Positions 35,464 through 46,194 are shown, counted from the first letter of the stretch. The stretch: DNA of 64,000 nucleotides from Lachnospiraceae bacterium Zagget2 (GCA_001941045.1 MSHD01000008.1:1-64000); one strand, 5' to 3'. Notes: generated by a model from the sequence alone, not told the origin. Made by a program: numbers and translations.

Positions 35464-36867
35464 TTATTTTTCTTTTTTCTCTTCCGGCAGAAGGATATTC
35501 AGCAGGATAGCGACAAACGCAGTCGGCACAATACCGGAGCCGCCAAAGATCAGCGTTACAAAGGTCGGCATGTAGCTGAGCACGGCCGTCGTGCTGCCGA
35601 TGCCATAGCCCACGCCAAGCGCGATGGATACAATCGTCGTCGTGCGGACGTCGACGCCGTTCTTTGTGATCAGATTGATGCCGCTGACGATGATCGACGC
35701 AAACATCATGACCGCCGCGCCGCCCAGTACACTCTGCGGCATAATATTGACGACCGCCGCCAGCTTCGGGCAGAGACCGCAGAGGACCAGGAAAATCGCG
35801 CCGATGCCGAGTGCGAAGCGGTTCACGATACCGGTCATGGAGATCAGGCCCACATTCTGGCTGAACGAAGTATTCGGCAGTACGCCAAAAACCGAAGCCA
35901 GCGCAGAGCCAAGTCCATCGCAGATAATACCGCCCGAAAGCTCAGAATCCGTCGGCTCACGGTGCATGCCGCCCTCGATCGCGCCAGAGATATCGCCGAC
36001 CGTCTCCACCGCCGTCACGACAAACATGATCATGATCGGGACGATTGCCGTCGCGTTAAACACCATCTTCACCGGCATGATCGCCGGAATTGCAAACCAG
36101 GAAGCCGATGCGACGCTGCTCCACTGCACTACCCAGGAATAGGTATACTCTGCGCCATCCGCATTGATCCCGGTCGTCGGAAGCACAAAGCCGAGGATTG
36201 TCGCCAGGATATAGCCTGCAATGATGCCGATCAGAATGCAGGAAGAACTCGCCATGCCCTTGCAGAAATGCTTGGCAACGATGATAACAATCAGCACAAA
36301 CAGCGCCAGCAGAAGGTTGACCGGGGAGCCGTAGTCCGCGTTTGAGCTCCCACCGCCAAAATAGCCGACGCCGACACTCAGCAGGGAAAGACCGATCGCC
36401 ATCACGACGCAGCCGGTGACCACACTCGGGAAAAATTTTCGCAGAGGCTTCAGACAGAAGCCAAGCACGCCCTCAAAGAGGCCTCCGATCAAAGTCGCAC
36501 CCATAATCGCGCCATAGGCATAGACGCCGCCGCCCAGGGTATTCGCCACACTCGTAAACACGCCTATGAACCCTGAGCTGGTGCCCATGATAATCGGGAC
36601 TTTGCCGCCCATCGGGCCGATCGCATAGAGCTGAATCAACGTCACAACGCCTGCAATCAGCATCGCGTTCTGCAGAAGCGAGATGCGCAGCGCCGTGTAA
36701 TCGCCGCCCGCGATGCCTCAGACTCCCATGATCACGATGATCGGCGTCAGATTTCCGACGAACATCGCCATGACATGCTGCAGACCCAGCGGAATCGCCT
36801 GTTTCAGTGGGATACGCCCCTCGAATTCATACGGGCTGCCGGTGATTTCCTTCTTGTTTTCATCCAT
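35464..36867 (-). pseudogene. Xanthine/uracil (NCS2) permease interrupted by one in-frame TGA
   Basis: Read through the TGA at 36720-36718 (codon 50) this would be a 467-residue nucleobase:cation symporter with about 14 membrane segments: LQHVMAMFVGNLTPI in helix 1, GTSSGFIGV, MFVVTAVETVGD with the functional Glu, and FGVLPNTSFSQNVGLI. The stop falls at the end of helix 1, in MGV-stop-GIAGG, with no frameshift. The ATG at 36867 has GGAGG seven bases before it; the piece after the stop has no ribosome-binding site and would lack helix 1. Family members have no known essential Cys there, so a nonsense mutation is the simplest reading; stop readthrough is the alternative. Confidence 0.6.
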
Positions 36868-36912
36868 AATGAAGCCTCCTTCCGGGAATAAAATAGAACG
36901 ATACATTTAAGA

Positions 36913-36950
36913 AAAGACGCAAAAGCACGTTTTACTGCTCTTGCGTCTTT
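36913..36950 (-). terminator. Hairpin terminator in the permease leader or after the M20 gene
   Basis: The arms 36913-36927 and 36936-36950 pair over 15 positions (one G-U; AAAGACGCAA with TTGCGTCTTT) and a TTTTC tail follows. It lies downstream of a good promoter, so it could both end the M20 transcript and attenuate the permease. Confidence 0.75.
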
Positions 36951-36960
36951 GCATGAAAAC

Positions 36961-36989
36961 ATTGTAAGGAAAATCACGAAAAATGTCAA
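36961..36989 (-). promoter_or_regulatory. Permease promoter overlapping the end of the M20 gene
   Basis: Consensus TTGACA (36984-36989) and TACAAT (36961-36966) are 17 bases apart. The -35 includes the stop codon of the M20 gene. Confidence 0.65.
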
Positions 36990-38185
36990 CTGTTTTCCAG
37001 ATAATCCCAAGCGAACTGCGCGAGTGTCCCGCTGCCGGTCCAGAAGCTGTCCTCGCAGGGCGCGTACTGTGGATTGTGCAGGTAATAGTCGTTTGGCCCG
37101 TCGTCATAGCGCTGGCTGTGCTTGATGTGGACACAGGGAATCCGCTCCGCGAAGTACGCGAAGTCCTCTCCCACGAGATCTGCCTCTGTCTGGATCACGA
37201 CTCTCTCCGGCCCGACGATTCTGGCCGCGGAGGCCTTCGCAATTTCAAGGAGCTCCGGGTCCATGCGCGTCTCCGGTACGCCGTCCGTCATTTTGCACTC
37301 GCAGCTGCCTCCCATACTCTCCGCTACGGATTTACAGATCGTCGCCATGCGGTCGAACATCCACTGATTGCGCTTCTTGTCGAGGGAGCGCAGAACGCCG
37401 CCGATCGTAATATCTTCCGCAATCCGGCCCACGGAACCGCCCTTCACATAACTGACGGAGATCACGGCGGGCGTCGCCGGGTTCGTCTCGCGGCTGATCA
37501 CGCCGTAGAGCTGCGTGATCGCGGCGGCCTGCATGAAGATCGGATCGACCGCCTTCTCCGGGTGCGCCGTGTGTCCTCCCTTTCCGATAAATTTCATTTC
37601 GAAGAAAGAGCTGCAGCCAAAGGCCGGCATTCCATTCGTCACCGAGATGCTGCCGCAGGAAAAGCCGGGCGCCACAAGGTTTGGCATTCCGTGAATACTG
37701 ATGCAGGCGTCGACCTTCGGGGCTTCCAGTACACCCTCCTCGATCATGGCCTTTGCACCCAGATAGAGCTCCTCTCCCGGCTGGAAAATGACTTTCACCG
37801 CGCCGTTTAAGGATTCTCTGTTTTCGAACAGCAGCTTTGCCGCGCCCAGCCCCATCGCCGCGTGCGTATCATGCCCGCAGGCATGCATATTTCCGTTGAG
37901 AGAAGCAAAGGGCAGATCCGTCTTTTCCTCCTCCGCGAGAGCATCAATATCAACACGGATACCGACACAGCGGCCGGTATCCTTCCCATGGATCGTGACC
38001 GCGAGGCCTGCGCCTTTCACCATCGGGCGGATATCCTCCGCAGGAATCCCGATCGCTCTCAGGAACTGCGTGATCTCCCCTGCGGTCAGGAATGTCTCAT
38101 TATTCAGCTCCGGTATCTGATGCAGACGCCTTCTCCACAGCAGAAGCTGCGGCTGCAGCGCCTTTGCCTGTTCTCTGAAATCCAT
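36986..38185 (-). CDS. M20-family amidohydrolase (aminoacylase/carboxypeptidase-like)
   Basis: This 399-residue metal-dependent hydrolase has the M20D pattern: LRRRLHQIPEL near residue 18, GIRVDIDAL, MHACGHDTHAAMGL (metal Cys/His), IFQPGEE and KGGHTAHPEKAVDP at the start of the dimerisation domain. Family members remove acyl or aminobenzoyl groups from amino acids. GAGGAG precedes the start by eight bases. It follows sdaA in the amino-acid operon. The substrate is unknown. Confidence 0.9.
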   Translation of the reverse strand: MDFREQAKALQPQLLLWRRRLHQIPELNNETFLTAGEITQFLRAIGIPAEDIRPMVKGAGLAVTIHGKDTGRCVGIRVDIDALAEEEKTDLPFASLNGNMHACGHDTHAAMGLGAAKLLFENRESLNGAVKVIFQPGEELYLGAKAMIEEGVLEAPKVDACISIHGMPNLVAPGFSCGSISVTNGMPAFGCSSFFEMKFIGKGGHTAHPEKAVDPIFMQAAAITQLYGVISRETNPATPAVISVSYVKGGSVGRIAEDITIGGVLRSLDKKRNQWMFDRMATICKSVAESMGGSCECKMTDGVPETRMDPELLEIAKASAARIVGPERVVIQTEADLVGEDFAYFAERIPCVHIKHSQRYDDGPNDYYLHNPQYAPCEDSFWTGSGTLAQFAWDYLENS

Positions 38186-38221
38186 TTCGCTCTCTCCTCT
38201 TTTCCGGTGTCGTTGTATTAC

Positions 38222-39451
38222 TTATACCGACGGTCTTCTTCGACTGAACATCCGCGCCAGGCCGCCTTCCGAGGTCTCGCGGAAGCTCTGATTCATGCTG
38301 ATGCCGGTCTCGTGCATCGTCTTGACAACGAGGTCGAAGGAAATCCGCTGTGTGTCATGCAGGAAATAGGCCAGATTGCAGGCGTTGATCGCCCGCATCG
38401 CCGCCACCGCGTTCCGCTCGATGCAGGGCACCTGCACGAGCCCGCAGATCGGATCACAGGTCAGACCGAGATGGTGCTCAAGCGCGATCTCTGCCGCGTA
38501 CTGAATCTGTTCCATGCCCAGTCCCATCAGATGCGATGTCGCCGCGGCCGTCATCGAACAGGCTGTGCCGATCTCCGCCTGGCAGCCGCACTCCGCGCCC
38601 GAGATCGAGGCATTGTGCTTGACCAGATTGCCGAAGAGACCTGCCACCGCCAGTGACTCGAGGATCTTCCGCTCATCGAGATGGCGGCGATCCTTCATAT
38701 AATAAAGCACTGCAGGCAGAACGCCGCAGGCTCCGCAGGTCGGCGCCGTCACGATCGTGCCGCAGTCCGCATTCTGCTCGCAGACCGCATAAGCGTAGGC
38801 CGACACGTAACGAACTTCCGTCACCTGCGGCACCTCATTCGGCGCAGGATTCTCATAGAGGATCTTTGCCTTGCGCGCGATGCCGAGTCCTCCCGGCAGG
38901 GTTCCCTCCGCATTTAATCCTTCATGGATGGAATTCTGCATGGCCTCCCAGATCGTCGCGAGAAAGTCCCAGATCTCCTCGCCCTCGTTGAACTCCACAT
39001 ATTCCGCGAGCGTGCAGTTCCAGAGACGGCACTGCTGTGCGATCTCCGCCAGCGAATTTTCCGGATAGACTTCCAGCTCCTCGATTCTCGCCGGATCTTC
39101 CTCCTCGCCGACGACGTGGATATCCCCGCCGCCGACTGACTCGACCCAGAGCTTGCTGACCACCTCATCGCCCTTCCACGCCTCGAATTTCATCGTATTC
39201 GGGTGAGTCAGCCGCTCCGGCATATCCGTGCGGAAGATGATCTCCGTCGGGGTCGGCTCCAGCACTTCCCGGAGGACTCTGTCCGTCCCGTGCCCCTTCC
39301 CCGTCTTACTCAGCGAACCAAACAGCGAAACGGTGAACCGCTCCGCTGTCTGATTATCTTTCAGAAATAATTTTGCCGCCCGCTCCGGCCCGATCGTATG
39401 CGAGCTGGACGGGCCTTTTCCTATTTTATAGATCTCTTTGATGGACCGCAT
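38222..39451 (-). CDS. sdaA: L-serine ammonia-lyase, iron-sulfur type, single chain
   Basis: This 409-residue 4Fe-4S enzyme deaminates L-serine to pyruvate and ammonia. The N-terminal beta domain begins IGKGPSSSHTIGP, and the alpha domain has cluster Cys candidates in TAPTCGACGVLP, GAECGCQAEIGTACSM and CDPICGLVQVPC. The two domains are fused, as in E. coli SdaA. AGGAGG lies eight bases before the start. It follows DUF1015 by 27 bases, in a run that also encodes serine biosynthesis (SerA, SerC). Confidence 0.94.
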   Translation of the reverse strand: MRSIKEIYKIGKGPSSSHTIGPERAAKLFLKDNQTAERFTVSLFGSLSKTGKGHGTDRVLREVLEPTPTEIIFRTDMPERLTHPNTMKFEAWKGDEVVSKLWVESVGGGDIHVVGEEEDPARIEELEVYPENSLAEIAQQCRLWNCTLAEYVEFNEGEEIWDFLATIWEAMQNSIHEGLNAEGTLPGGLGIARKAKILYENPAPNEVPQVTEVRYVSAYAYAVCEQNADCGTIVTAPTCGACGVLPAVLYYMKDRRHLDERKILESLAVAGLFGNLVKHNASISGAECGCQAEIGTACSMTAAATSHLMGLGMEQIQYAAEIALEHHLGLTCDPICGLVQVPCIERNAVAAMRAINACNLAYFLHDTQRISFDLVVKTMHETGISMNQSFRETSEGGLARMFSRRRPSV

Positions 39452-39478
39452 CGCGCCGTCCTCCTACTCGTCAATGAT

Positions 39479-40720
39479 TTACCGGATCTTCCGTCCTTCC
39501 AGGTAGTAGCGCTTCTCCTGCGCATGCCCCATCGAGAAGGTCTTTCTCGGAAGCGCGCCGTCCGCGACCACACCGCGGAAAAGCTGACTCTTCTCCATCG
39601 GCGGAAGCAGGAAACCGATCGCGCCGTCTGCCTTTGCGAGATTCACAAGCGTGTCGTCTCCATGGATGTAGTCGACCTCGCCCGCATTGTGGGAGAGATA
39701 CTCATCGAGGAATCCCTGCAGCACGCCGACTGTGAGCTGACTTTTCGCCGGGTCAAGGTAAACGGTGCCGCTCTTCGCTCCCGCATACCAGGTCACAGGA
39801 TAGCCGCCCTCCGCGCAATAATCCGCTTCCAGCGCTTTCAGAAGCGCCGCCGGATCCACGCCGGTCACAATGCGGTGAATCGGCTCAAAGACCTGCGCCT
39901 CGTCGTGAATATTTTCCAGTTCCACGAGCGCCCAGCGGGCCGGATTATTCGAGAGATCCTCGCCCGGATGCGCGCTTTTAAGTTCCTCGTAGCAGGCCTT
40001 CGCCGTCGCCAGAGAATGATTGCCGTCGCCGACTGCAAAGAGCACCGGCGTTCCCTTCAGTCCTTCGTATTTTTCCCCAATCGTCTCCGCATATGCGTCA
40101 AGTCTCGCCTCAAAGTCCGCGAGCACCTTTCCGTCTACCAGCCAGCCATTGATGTGCCCGCCGCCCTGCATCAGGTCAAAGTCGTAGAGCTTCGGCAGCG
40201 TATCCTTCAGAGCGCCGATCGGCTCTATCAGCAGCTTCTCATGATCGTCGCAGAGCATCAGAATATGCGGCAGCTCGATCGGTGCATTCCGCCGCACACG
40301 CATGCGCGGAGGGATACGCTCGACCACCGTCTTCTCCGTCGCGCGGATCGCCGAGGTCGAGCCCTTGCTGTAATCATAAGCGTCCAGATCCACCTTGCCG
40401 ATCAGGCCCTTGCGGATGGAACCATTCAGCAGCGTGCGCTCCACATAGACCATCGCATTCTCGCAGGTCCGGAATACACCGTCGTCCAGGTATTGTTTCA
40501 TGGTGAGATTGATCTTACTCACCTTCTCCTCCTCGTCCGACGCGCCAAGGTCGGCCTCCGGCAGAATCAGATTGACCGTGGATGGCTTATCTCCGGCGAT
40601 CTGACGTACTTCCTCCCAGTACTCCGGCTGGGAAGTGAACTGATCGCAGGCGATCACGGACCATGCCTCGCAGGATGTCCCCTGCGGAAGCAGAATATCA
40701 GCAGATGAAAATACGCTCAT
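39479..40720 (-). CDS. DUF1015 family protein linked to serA-serC
   Basis: This 413-residue protein belongs to DUF1015, of unknown function and recurrently found near serine-biosynthesis genes. Visible features are SVIACDQFTSQPEYWEE near residue 22, RTCENAMVYVERTL, DDHEKLLIEPI and VGDGNHSLATAK, the last recalling the DGHHR motif of ParB/SerK-like serine kinases. No phosphoserine phosphatase or serine kinase is visible nearby, so a role in phosphoserine metabolism is possible but only inferred. AGGAGG precedes the start. Confidence 0.8.
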   Translation of the reverse strand: MSVFSSADILLPQGTSCEAWSVIACDQFTSQPEYWEEVRQIAGDKPSTVNLILPEADLGASDEEEKVSKINLTMKQYLDDGVFRTCENAMVYVERTLLNGSIRKGLIGKVDLDAYDYSKGSTSAIRATEKTVVERIPPRMRVRRNAPIELPHILMLCDDHEKLLIEPIGALKDTLPKLYDFDLMQGGGHINGWLVDGKVLADFEARLDAYAETIGEKYEGLKGTPVLFAVGDGNHSLATAKACYEELKSAHPGEDLSNNPARWALVELENIHDEAQVFEPIHRIVTGVDPAALLKALEADYCAEGGYPVTWYAGAKSGTVYLDPAKSQLTVGVLQGFLDEYLSHNAGEVDYIHGDDTLVNLAKADGAIGFLLPPMEKSQLFRGVVADGALPRKTFSMGHAQEKRYYLEGRKIR

Positions 40721-40750
40721 GAATGTACCTCCTGGTTGAATCTCTGTATT

Positions 40751-41665
40751 TTAATTTTCCGCCGCAAATGCCTCGATGATGTCCACCAGCTCCGCGCCGA
40801 TGCGCTTTGAGGCTTCCTTTGTGCCCGCGCCGATGTGCGGGGTGCAGCTCACTGACGGATGGGACGCCAGCTCCCAGTTCGGGGTCTTCTCGCTCAGCCA
40901 GACGTCGAGTCCTGCCGCGCGGACCTTGCCGCTGTTCAGCGCCTCCAGAAGGGCCGCCTCGTCTACGTTCGCACCTCGGGAGACATTGACAATCACCACG
41001 CCGTCCTTCATCTTCGCGATACTCTCTACGTCGACCATCGGCTTCCCGTCATTCGGGGCGCAGAGGACGATCACGTCGGATGAGGAAATCATTTCATCCA
41101 TCGGGACAAAGTGCATTGTCTCGCACTCGCAACCTTCCGGTTTGTGGCGATGTACACTGGAAAGAACATTCATTCCCAGCGCCTGCGCCTTCTTTCCGAC
41201 CAGCTGTCCGATCCGGCCATAGCCGACGACGCCCATCGTCTTACCCTCGAGCTCGAAGCCCTTGGAATAAGCTTTCTTCTCCCAGCGTTCCTGCCGCATC
41301 GTACTGCCCGCGATCGAGATTGATCTTGCGCAGGAGAAGAGAAGCGCAATCGCCAGCTCCGCCACCGCATTCGAGGAAGCCCGCGGCGTGTTGCGGACGG
41401 TGATGCCGTTCTCCTCGGCATACTTCACCGCAATATTGTCCACCCCGACTCCGGCGCGGATGATCAGCTTCAGGCGGCTGCCCTTTGCCTCATCGATCTG
41501 CGGCTCTTTGATCTTCGTCGCCGAGCGGATCACGACCCCGTCAAATTCCCGCAGAGCCGCCCCCAGCTCATCCGCCTCATAATACTGTTCTACTACCTCA
41601 ATGCCGTCATTCCTCAGCTTCTCGACAGCACCTGCATCCATACCGTCAGTTACCAGAATACGCAT
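40751..41665 (-). CDS. serA: D-3-phosphoglycerate dehydrogenase (short form)
   Basis: This 304-residue NAD-dependent 2-hydroxyacid dehydrogenase performs the first step of serine synthesis. It has the GxGxxG motif in VVGYGRIGQLVG, the catalytic Arg in VSRGANVDEAAL, the Glu-side region and the final TPHIGAGTKEA His. It lacks the C-terminal regulatory ACT domain of longer SerA forms. It is next to serC, which fixes the role. Confidence 0.9.
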   Translation of the reverse strand: MRILVTDGMDAGAVEKLRNDGIEVVEQYYEADELGAALREFDGVVIRSATKIKEPQIDEAKGSRLKLIIRAGVGVDNIAVKYAEENGITVRNTPRASSNAVAELAIALLFSCARSISIAGSTMRQERWEKKAYSKGFELEGKTMGVVGYGRIGQLVGKKAQALGMNVLSSVHRHKPEGCECETMHFVPMDEMISSSDVIVLCAPNDGKPMVDVESIAKMKDGVVIVNVSRGANVDEAALLEALNSGKVRAAGLDVWLSEKTPNWELASHPSVSCTPHIGAGTKEASKRIGAELVDIIEAFAAEN

Positions 41666-41692
41666 AAGAATCCCCCCTTGTCAAGTGTTCGT

Positions 41693-42778
<1,086 letters not shown>

Positions 42779-42806
42779 AAGAAATTACCTCCTGCTTTTG
42801 AATTTT

Positions 42807-44276
42807 TTATTTTAACAATCCTGTTCGCTCATTGAACTCACAGATCAGCTCATCCAGATCCTTTGCCTGCGCGTGAACCGCATCCCAGGTGCCCTCGGTG
42901 TCGTACCAGAGCGCGTTCAGCTCTTCGCTCGTCTTGCCCTGCTGCTCGACCCAGGTGTAATACTTGAGGTTGTGCACACGCTTGCGGTCGGCGTAGGTCA
43001 TCTCCATCAGATTGTCGGTCTTCAGGTTCAGGATATGGAGATTGTGATCCAGGCGCGCCTCGTTCACATCGTAGGCGCCGTACATCTCGTTCAGCTCATT
43101 GATGCGGCTCTGGTACATGACCGCGGAATCGGTCAGAACGGTCACAACGACGTCCTTCTCGGTGAACTCGTAGTACTTCGCCATCTTGATGCAGCAGAGC
43201 ATATTCGCGATACCGGAGATGCCGAGCCAGGTCAGCTTCTCGATCAGCTCATCGTCGAAGCCGAGTGCTTCCTTCATGTACTTCTGTCCTTCCGGCGTGT
43301 TGAAGAGACGGAGCAGTCTCTGCGAATCTTCGTCGTCGATCGCGATCGCCATGTCGGAGTTCTTTACATTATGAATCCACGGGATATGCTTGTCGCCGAT
43401 ACCCTCGATGCGGTGTCCGCCGAAGCCGTTGTTCAGGATGGTCGGGCACTGCAGCGCCTCGCCGACGCCCAGCTTCATGTGCGGATGCAGCTCCTTCAGA
43501 CGGTCGCCCGCGGACATCGTCCCGGCGGAACCGGAAGTAAAGCAGGCGCCTGCAAGCCTCTGGCCCGGCTTCTTAATCGCATTGTAGACATCCTCCAGCG
43601 CGTTGCCGGTCACATTGTAGTGCCAGAGCGGATTGCCCATCTCCTCGAACTGATTGAAGATCATATACTGCGGATCCTGCTTCAGCTCGTTCGTCTTGTC
43701 GAAGATCTCCTTCACATTCGACTCGCAGCCCGGCGTCGCGATAACCTCCGCGCCGATCTCATGCAGCCAGTCGAAACGCTCCTGGCTCATCTCCGCCGGC
43801 AGAATCGCCACACCCTGCGCGCCCATCAGACGGGAGTTGAAGGCGCCGCCGCGGCAGTAGTTGCCGGTAGACGGCCAGACAGCCTTGTGCTTCTGCACAT
43901 CGAACTGCCCGGTCACGAGACGCGGAGCCAGGCAGCCGAAGGAAGCGCCGACTTTGTGACAGCCGGTCGGGAACCACTTGCCGACCATCGCCACGATGCG
44001 GCAGGGTACGCCGGTCAGCTCGCCCGGCAGCTCCACATAGTTCGGAACCTCCTGGAAAAGTCCGCCGGATTCCTTCGGCTCATTCTTCCAGGTGATACGG
44101 AACAGGTTCAGCGGATTCACATCCCAGAGTCCCACATTCTTCAGCTTATCCTGAATCTTTCCGGGGATTTCCTCCGGATGCTGCATCTCGTGAATCGTCG
44201 GGATGATAATGCCATTCTCCTTTGCGTTCTGAATATTCCGCTCAAGAGCGGCCTCATTTTTTGTCAGATCAATCAT
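42807..44276 (-). CDS. Fold-type-II PLP-dependent enzyme (cysteine synthase/TrpB-like), function unknown
   Basis: This 489-residue protein has the fold-type-II PLP Lys in TGCHKVGASFG near residue 110 and a glycine-rich phosphate-binding region (FTSGSAGTMSAG). It resembles a group annotated only as pyridoxal-phosphate-dependent enzyme or cysteine-synthase-like in Clostridia. It has a clear promoter and is the first gene of the serC-serA-DUF1015-sdaA run, suggesting serine, cysteine or a related amino acid as substrate. It is longer than ordinary CysK by about 180 residues, with extra N- and C-terminal segments. Confidence 0.8.
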   Translation of the reverse strand: MIDLTKNEAALERNIQNAKENGIIIPTIHEMQHPEEIPGKIQDKLKNVGLWDVNPLNLFRITWKNEPKESGGLFQEVPNYVELPGELTGVPCRIVAMVGKWFPTGCHKVGASFGCLAPRLVTGQFDVQKHKAVWPSTGNYCRGGAFNSRLMGAQGVAILPAEMSQERFDWLHEIGAEVIATPGCESNVKEIFDKTNELKQDPQYMIFNQFEEMGNPLWHYNVTGNALEDVYNAIKKPGQRLAGACFTSGSAGTMSAGDRLKELHPHMKLGVGEALQCPTILNNGFGGHRIEGIGDKHIPWIHNVKNSDMAIAIDDEDSQRLLRLFNTPEGQKYMKEALGFDDELIEKLTWLGISGIANMLCCIKMAKYYEFTEKDVVVTVLTDSAVMYQSRINELNEMYGAYDVNEARLDHNLHILNLKTDNLMEMTYADRKRVHNLKYYTWVEQQGKTSEELNALWYDTEGTWDAVHAQAKDLDELICEFNERTGLLK

Positions 44277-44321
44277 AGATGGATAACCTCCTGCTGTTTT
44301 ACTGTTTTATCTTATGCTTAA

Positions 44322-44350
44322 ATTCTATAAGAAAAGAATACACACGTCAA
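44322..44350 (-). promoter_or_regulatory. Promoter of the serine-gene operon
   Basis: TTGACG (44345-44350) and TAGAAT (44322-44327) are 17 bases apart; an AGGAGG ribosome-binding site and the PLP-enzyme start follow about 45 bases later. Confidence 0.7.
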
Positions 44351-44369
44351 CGCTGCACTAAATCAGGCA

Positions 44370-44414
44370 AAAAGCGCCAGAATCCAATCAATATGATAGA
44401 TTTCTGGCGCTTTT
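44370..44414 (-). terminator. Terminator of the regulator gene
   Basis: AAAAGCGCCAGAA and TTCTGGCGCTTTT form a 13-bp stem followed by a T-run on the minus strand, separating the regulator from the serine operon promoter. Confidence 0.88.
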
Positions 44415-44451
44415 CTGAATTTTATTGCTATCAAAATGATAACGCATCTAT

Positions 44452-46182
44452 CTATTTGATAGTTTTGTCGATTCTGAGCTTCTTCTGCTTCCGATAAAAA
44501 GTCGCGACACCGATCCCCATCATCCGTGCCAGCTCCTCGTTCGACACGCCGACTGCCCGCTGATACTGTAGCGCGCGGCGAAAGGTATCCTCTTCCAGCT
44601 TCTGAAGATTCAGACTGTCATTCGTCCACCCCGGATCTTCCGGCCGCACTCTCTGCGGCAGAAGATCAGCGCTGATCTTCCCTTCTTCCCGCTGCATGTT
44701 CACGACATACTCCATCGCGCTCTTCAGCTCCCGGATATTGCCGGGCCAGTCGTAGCCTTCCACGGACTCCCAGAAAGCCGGCTCGATGTCCGTGATCTTT
44801 TTGCCAAGTGTCCGCGCGCAGCCATTTAAAAATTCCATCGCGAGCGGCCGCAGATCTTCCTTGCGCTCCCGCAGCGGCGGGATCTCGATCGGCAGCACGT
44901 CCAGCAGGTACAGGAGTCCCCGGTGAAAACGCCCCTTCGCGCAGAGCTCCGCAAGATCCGCACTCGTCGAGGCGATAATGCGGAAATTGAGCTTTCTGCT
45001 CTTGCGGGAGCCGATGCGCTGTATCTGGCGCCTCTCGAGCATCGGCAGCAGCTTCTGCTGAATGGCCATGGGAAGCGCATCCACATCATCCAGAAACAGC
45101 GTGCCTCCCGATGCGGCCTCCAGGCGTCCCGGTCTGCCGCGGCTGCCCGCGCCGCCGCTTCCCGCCACACCAAAGAAATACTCCTCGGTCTGCTGTGCCG
45201 GAAGCATACCGCAGTCGATCCGCACAAAAGGCTTATCCGCGTAGGCGCTCTGCTCGTGAATGGCCTGTGCATAGAGTTCCTTGCGGAGTCCATCCTCCGC
45301 ATAGAGAAGCACGTTGGACGGTGAGAGTGCGGAACTGCGGATACGCTCGCGCACCTCTGTGATCTGCTGTGAAATTCCCTTGATCTGGGAAAAAGCCGTC
45401 GGCTGCTGTTCCCTGCGCCGCAGCGCTTCATCATCCCCAAAGATCAGCACGCGGTCAAAGTGTTCGACGCTGACCTGATAGAGGCTGCCCGCAACGCAGC
45501 AGCTTTCTTTTCCGCAGGTCAGACGGTAGACGTCCATCTGGCCGAGCTTCTCACCGGTCGCTTCAATGCCAACCGGCTGCTCACCCAGCTGATAGAGTCG
45601 GTCCTCGATCAGCGTCCGTCCCGTGCGGTTGAGCTTTTGTATATTTCCCGCACTGTCCATCATCAGAATGCCCAGCGCGGTGCGGTTCAGCGCGAAATCC
45701 ATCATGGAGAGCAGCTCCTGATTCCGCTCTGCCTCCGTCTGCTGCAGTGCCTCAAAGGCAATCAGATTTGCGATCTGTTCGATAAAAGCAAGGTATGCAG
45801 CGCTTTCTTTGCGTATTCTCTCCCACTGTTGCCGGTCGTCGCTGACAAAACCGATCACGCCAAGCACCTTTCCGTTCGCAACGATCGGTGCAAGCATCTG
45901 CGCGACATCCCTGCAGGTCTCGCGCTCCTCGCAGCGGCGGCAGGCCGGATGGCCTTTCGGATGCGTCATCATCTGCGGCTGTCCACTGTCGATCGCTGCC
46001 TGCAGAATATGGCCGCTGAGCTCCAGACTCTCGCCGACGCTTAAGCCCACACTCTCGCCCTTGCTCACAATGCGGATCATCTGATCGTCCACCACGGTGA
46101 CCGGCATCTGCACGAGCTGGGAGATCACTTCCGCGTAGCGCTCGAGCGAGGGCAGCATTTTATAGAGAATGTTCTGCTCCAT
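44452..46182 (-). CDS. Sigma-54-type enhancer-binding regulator with degenerate AAA+ domain
   Basis: This 576-residue protein has an N-terminal sensory region (GAF-like, with CRRCEERETC at 81-90), a PAS-like middle (about 155-250), an AAA+ domain (about 268-500) and a Fis-type helix-turn-helix (EELARMMGIGVATFYRKQKKL). The AAA+ core is decayed: Walker A reads AEDGLRKE instead of GESGTGKE, the GAFTGA loop is replaced by GSGGAGSRGRPG (about 341-352), and the arginine-finger segment is HRGLLYLL. Walker B (GGTLFLDDV) remains. It probably does not open sigma-54 promoters, and may act TyrR-like at sigma-70 promoters. The start at 46182 has GGAGG five bases upstream. It is divergently placed from nothing and likely controls neighbouring amino-acid genes. 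Confidence 0.82.
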   Translation of the reverse strand: MEQNILYKMLPSLERYAEVISQLVQMPVTVVDDQMIRIVSKGESVGLSVGESLELSGHILQAAIDSGQPQMMTHPKGHPACRRCEERETCRDVAQMLAPIVANGKVLGVIGFVSDDRQQWERIRKESAAYLAFIEQIANLIAFEALQQTEAERNQELLSMMDFALNRTALGILMMDSAGNIQKLNRTGRTLIEDRLYQLGEQPVGIEATGEKLGQMDVYRLTCGKESCCVAGSLYQVSVEHFDRVLIFGDDEALRRREQQPTAFSQIKGISQQITEVRERIRSSALSPSNVLLYAEDGLRKELYAQAIHEQSAYADKPFVRIDCGMLPAQQTEEYFFGVAGSGGAGSRGRPGRLEAASGGTLFLDDVDALPMAIQQKLLPMLERRQIQRIGSRKSRKLNFRIIASTSADLAELCAKGRFHRGLLYLLDVLPIEIPPLRERKEDLRPLAMEFLNGCARTLGKKITDIEPAFWESVEGYDWPGNIRELKSAMEYVVNMQREEGKISADLLPQRVRPEDPGWTNDSLNLQKLEEDTFRRALQYQRAVGVSNEELARMMGIGVATFYRKQKKLRIDKTIK

Positions 46183-46194
46183 GGCCACCTCCGC

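Noticed and set aside
36867-36960. Purine riboswitch before the xanthine/uracil permease
   Set aside because: The leader is under 100 bases, is taken up by a terminator hairpin, and lacks the paired P2/P3 loops and core bases of the purine riboswitch.
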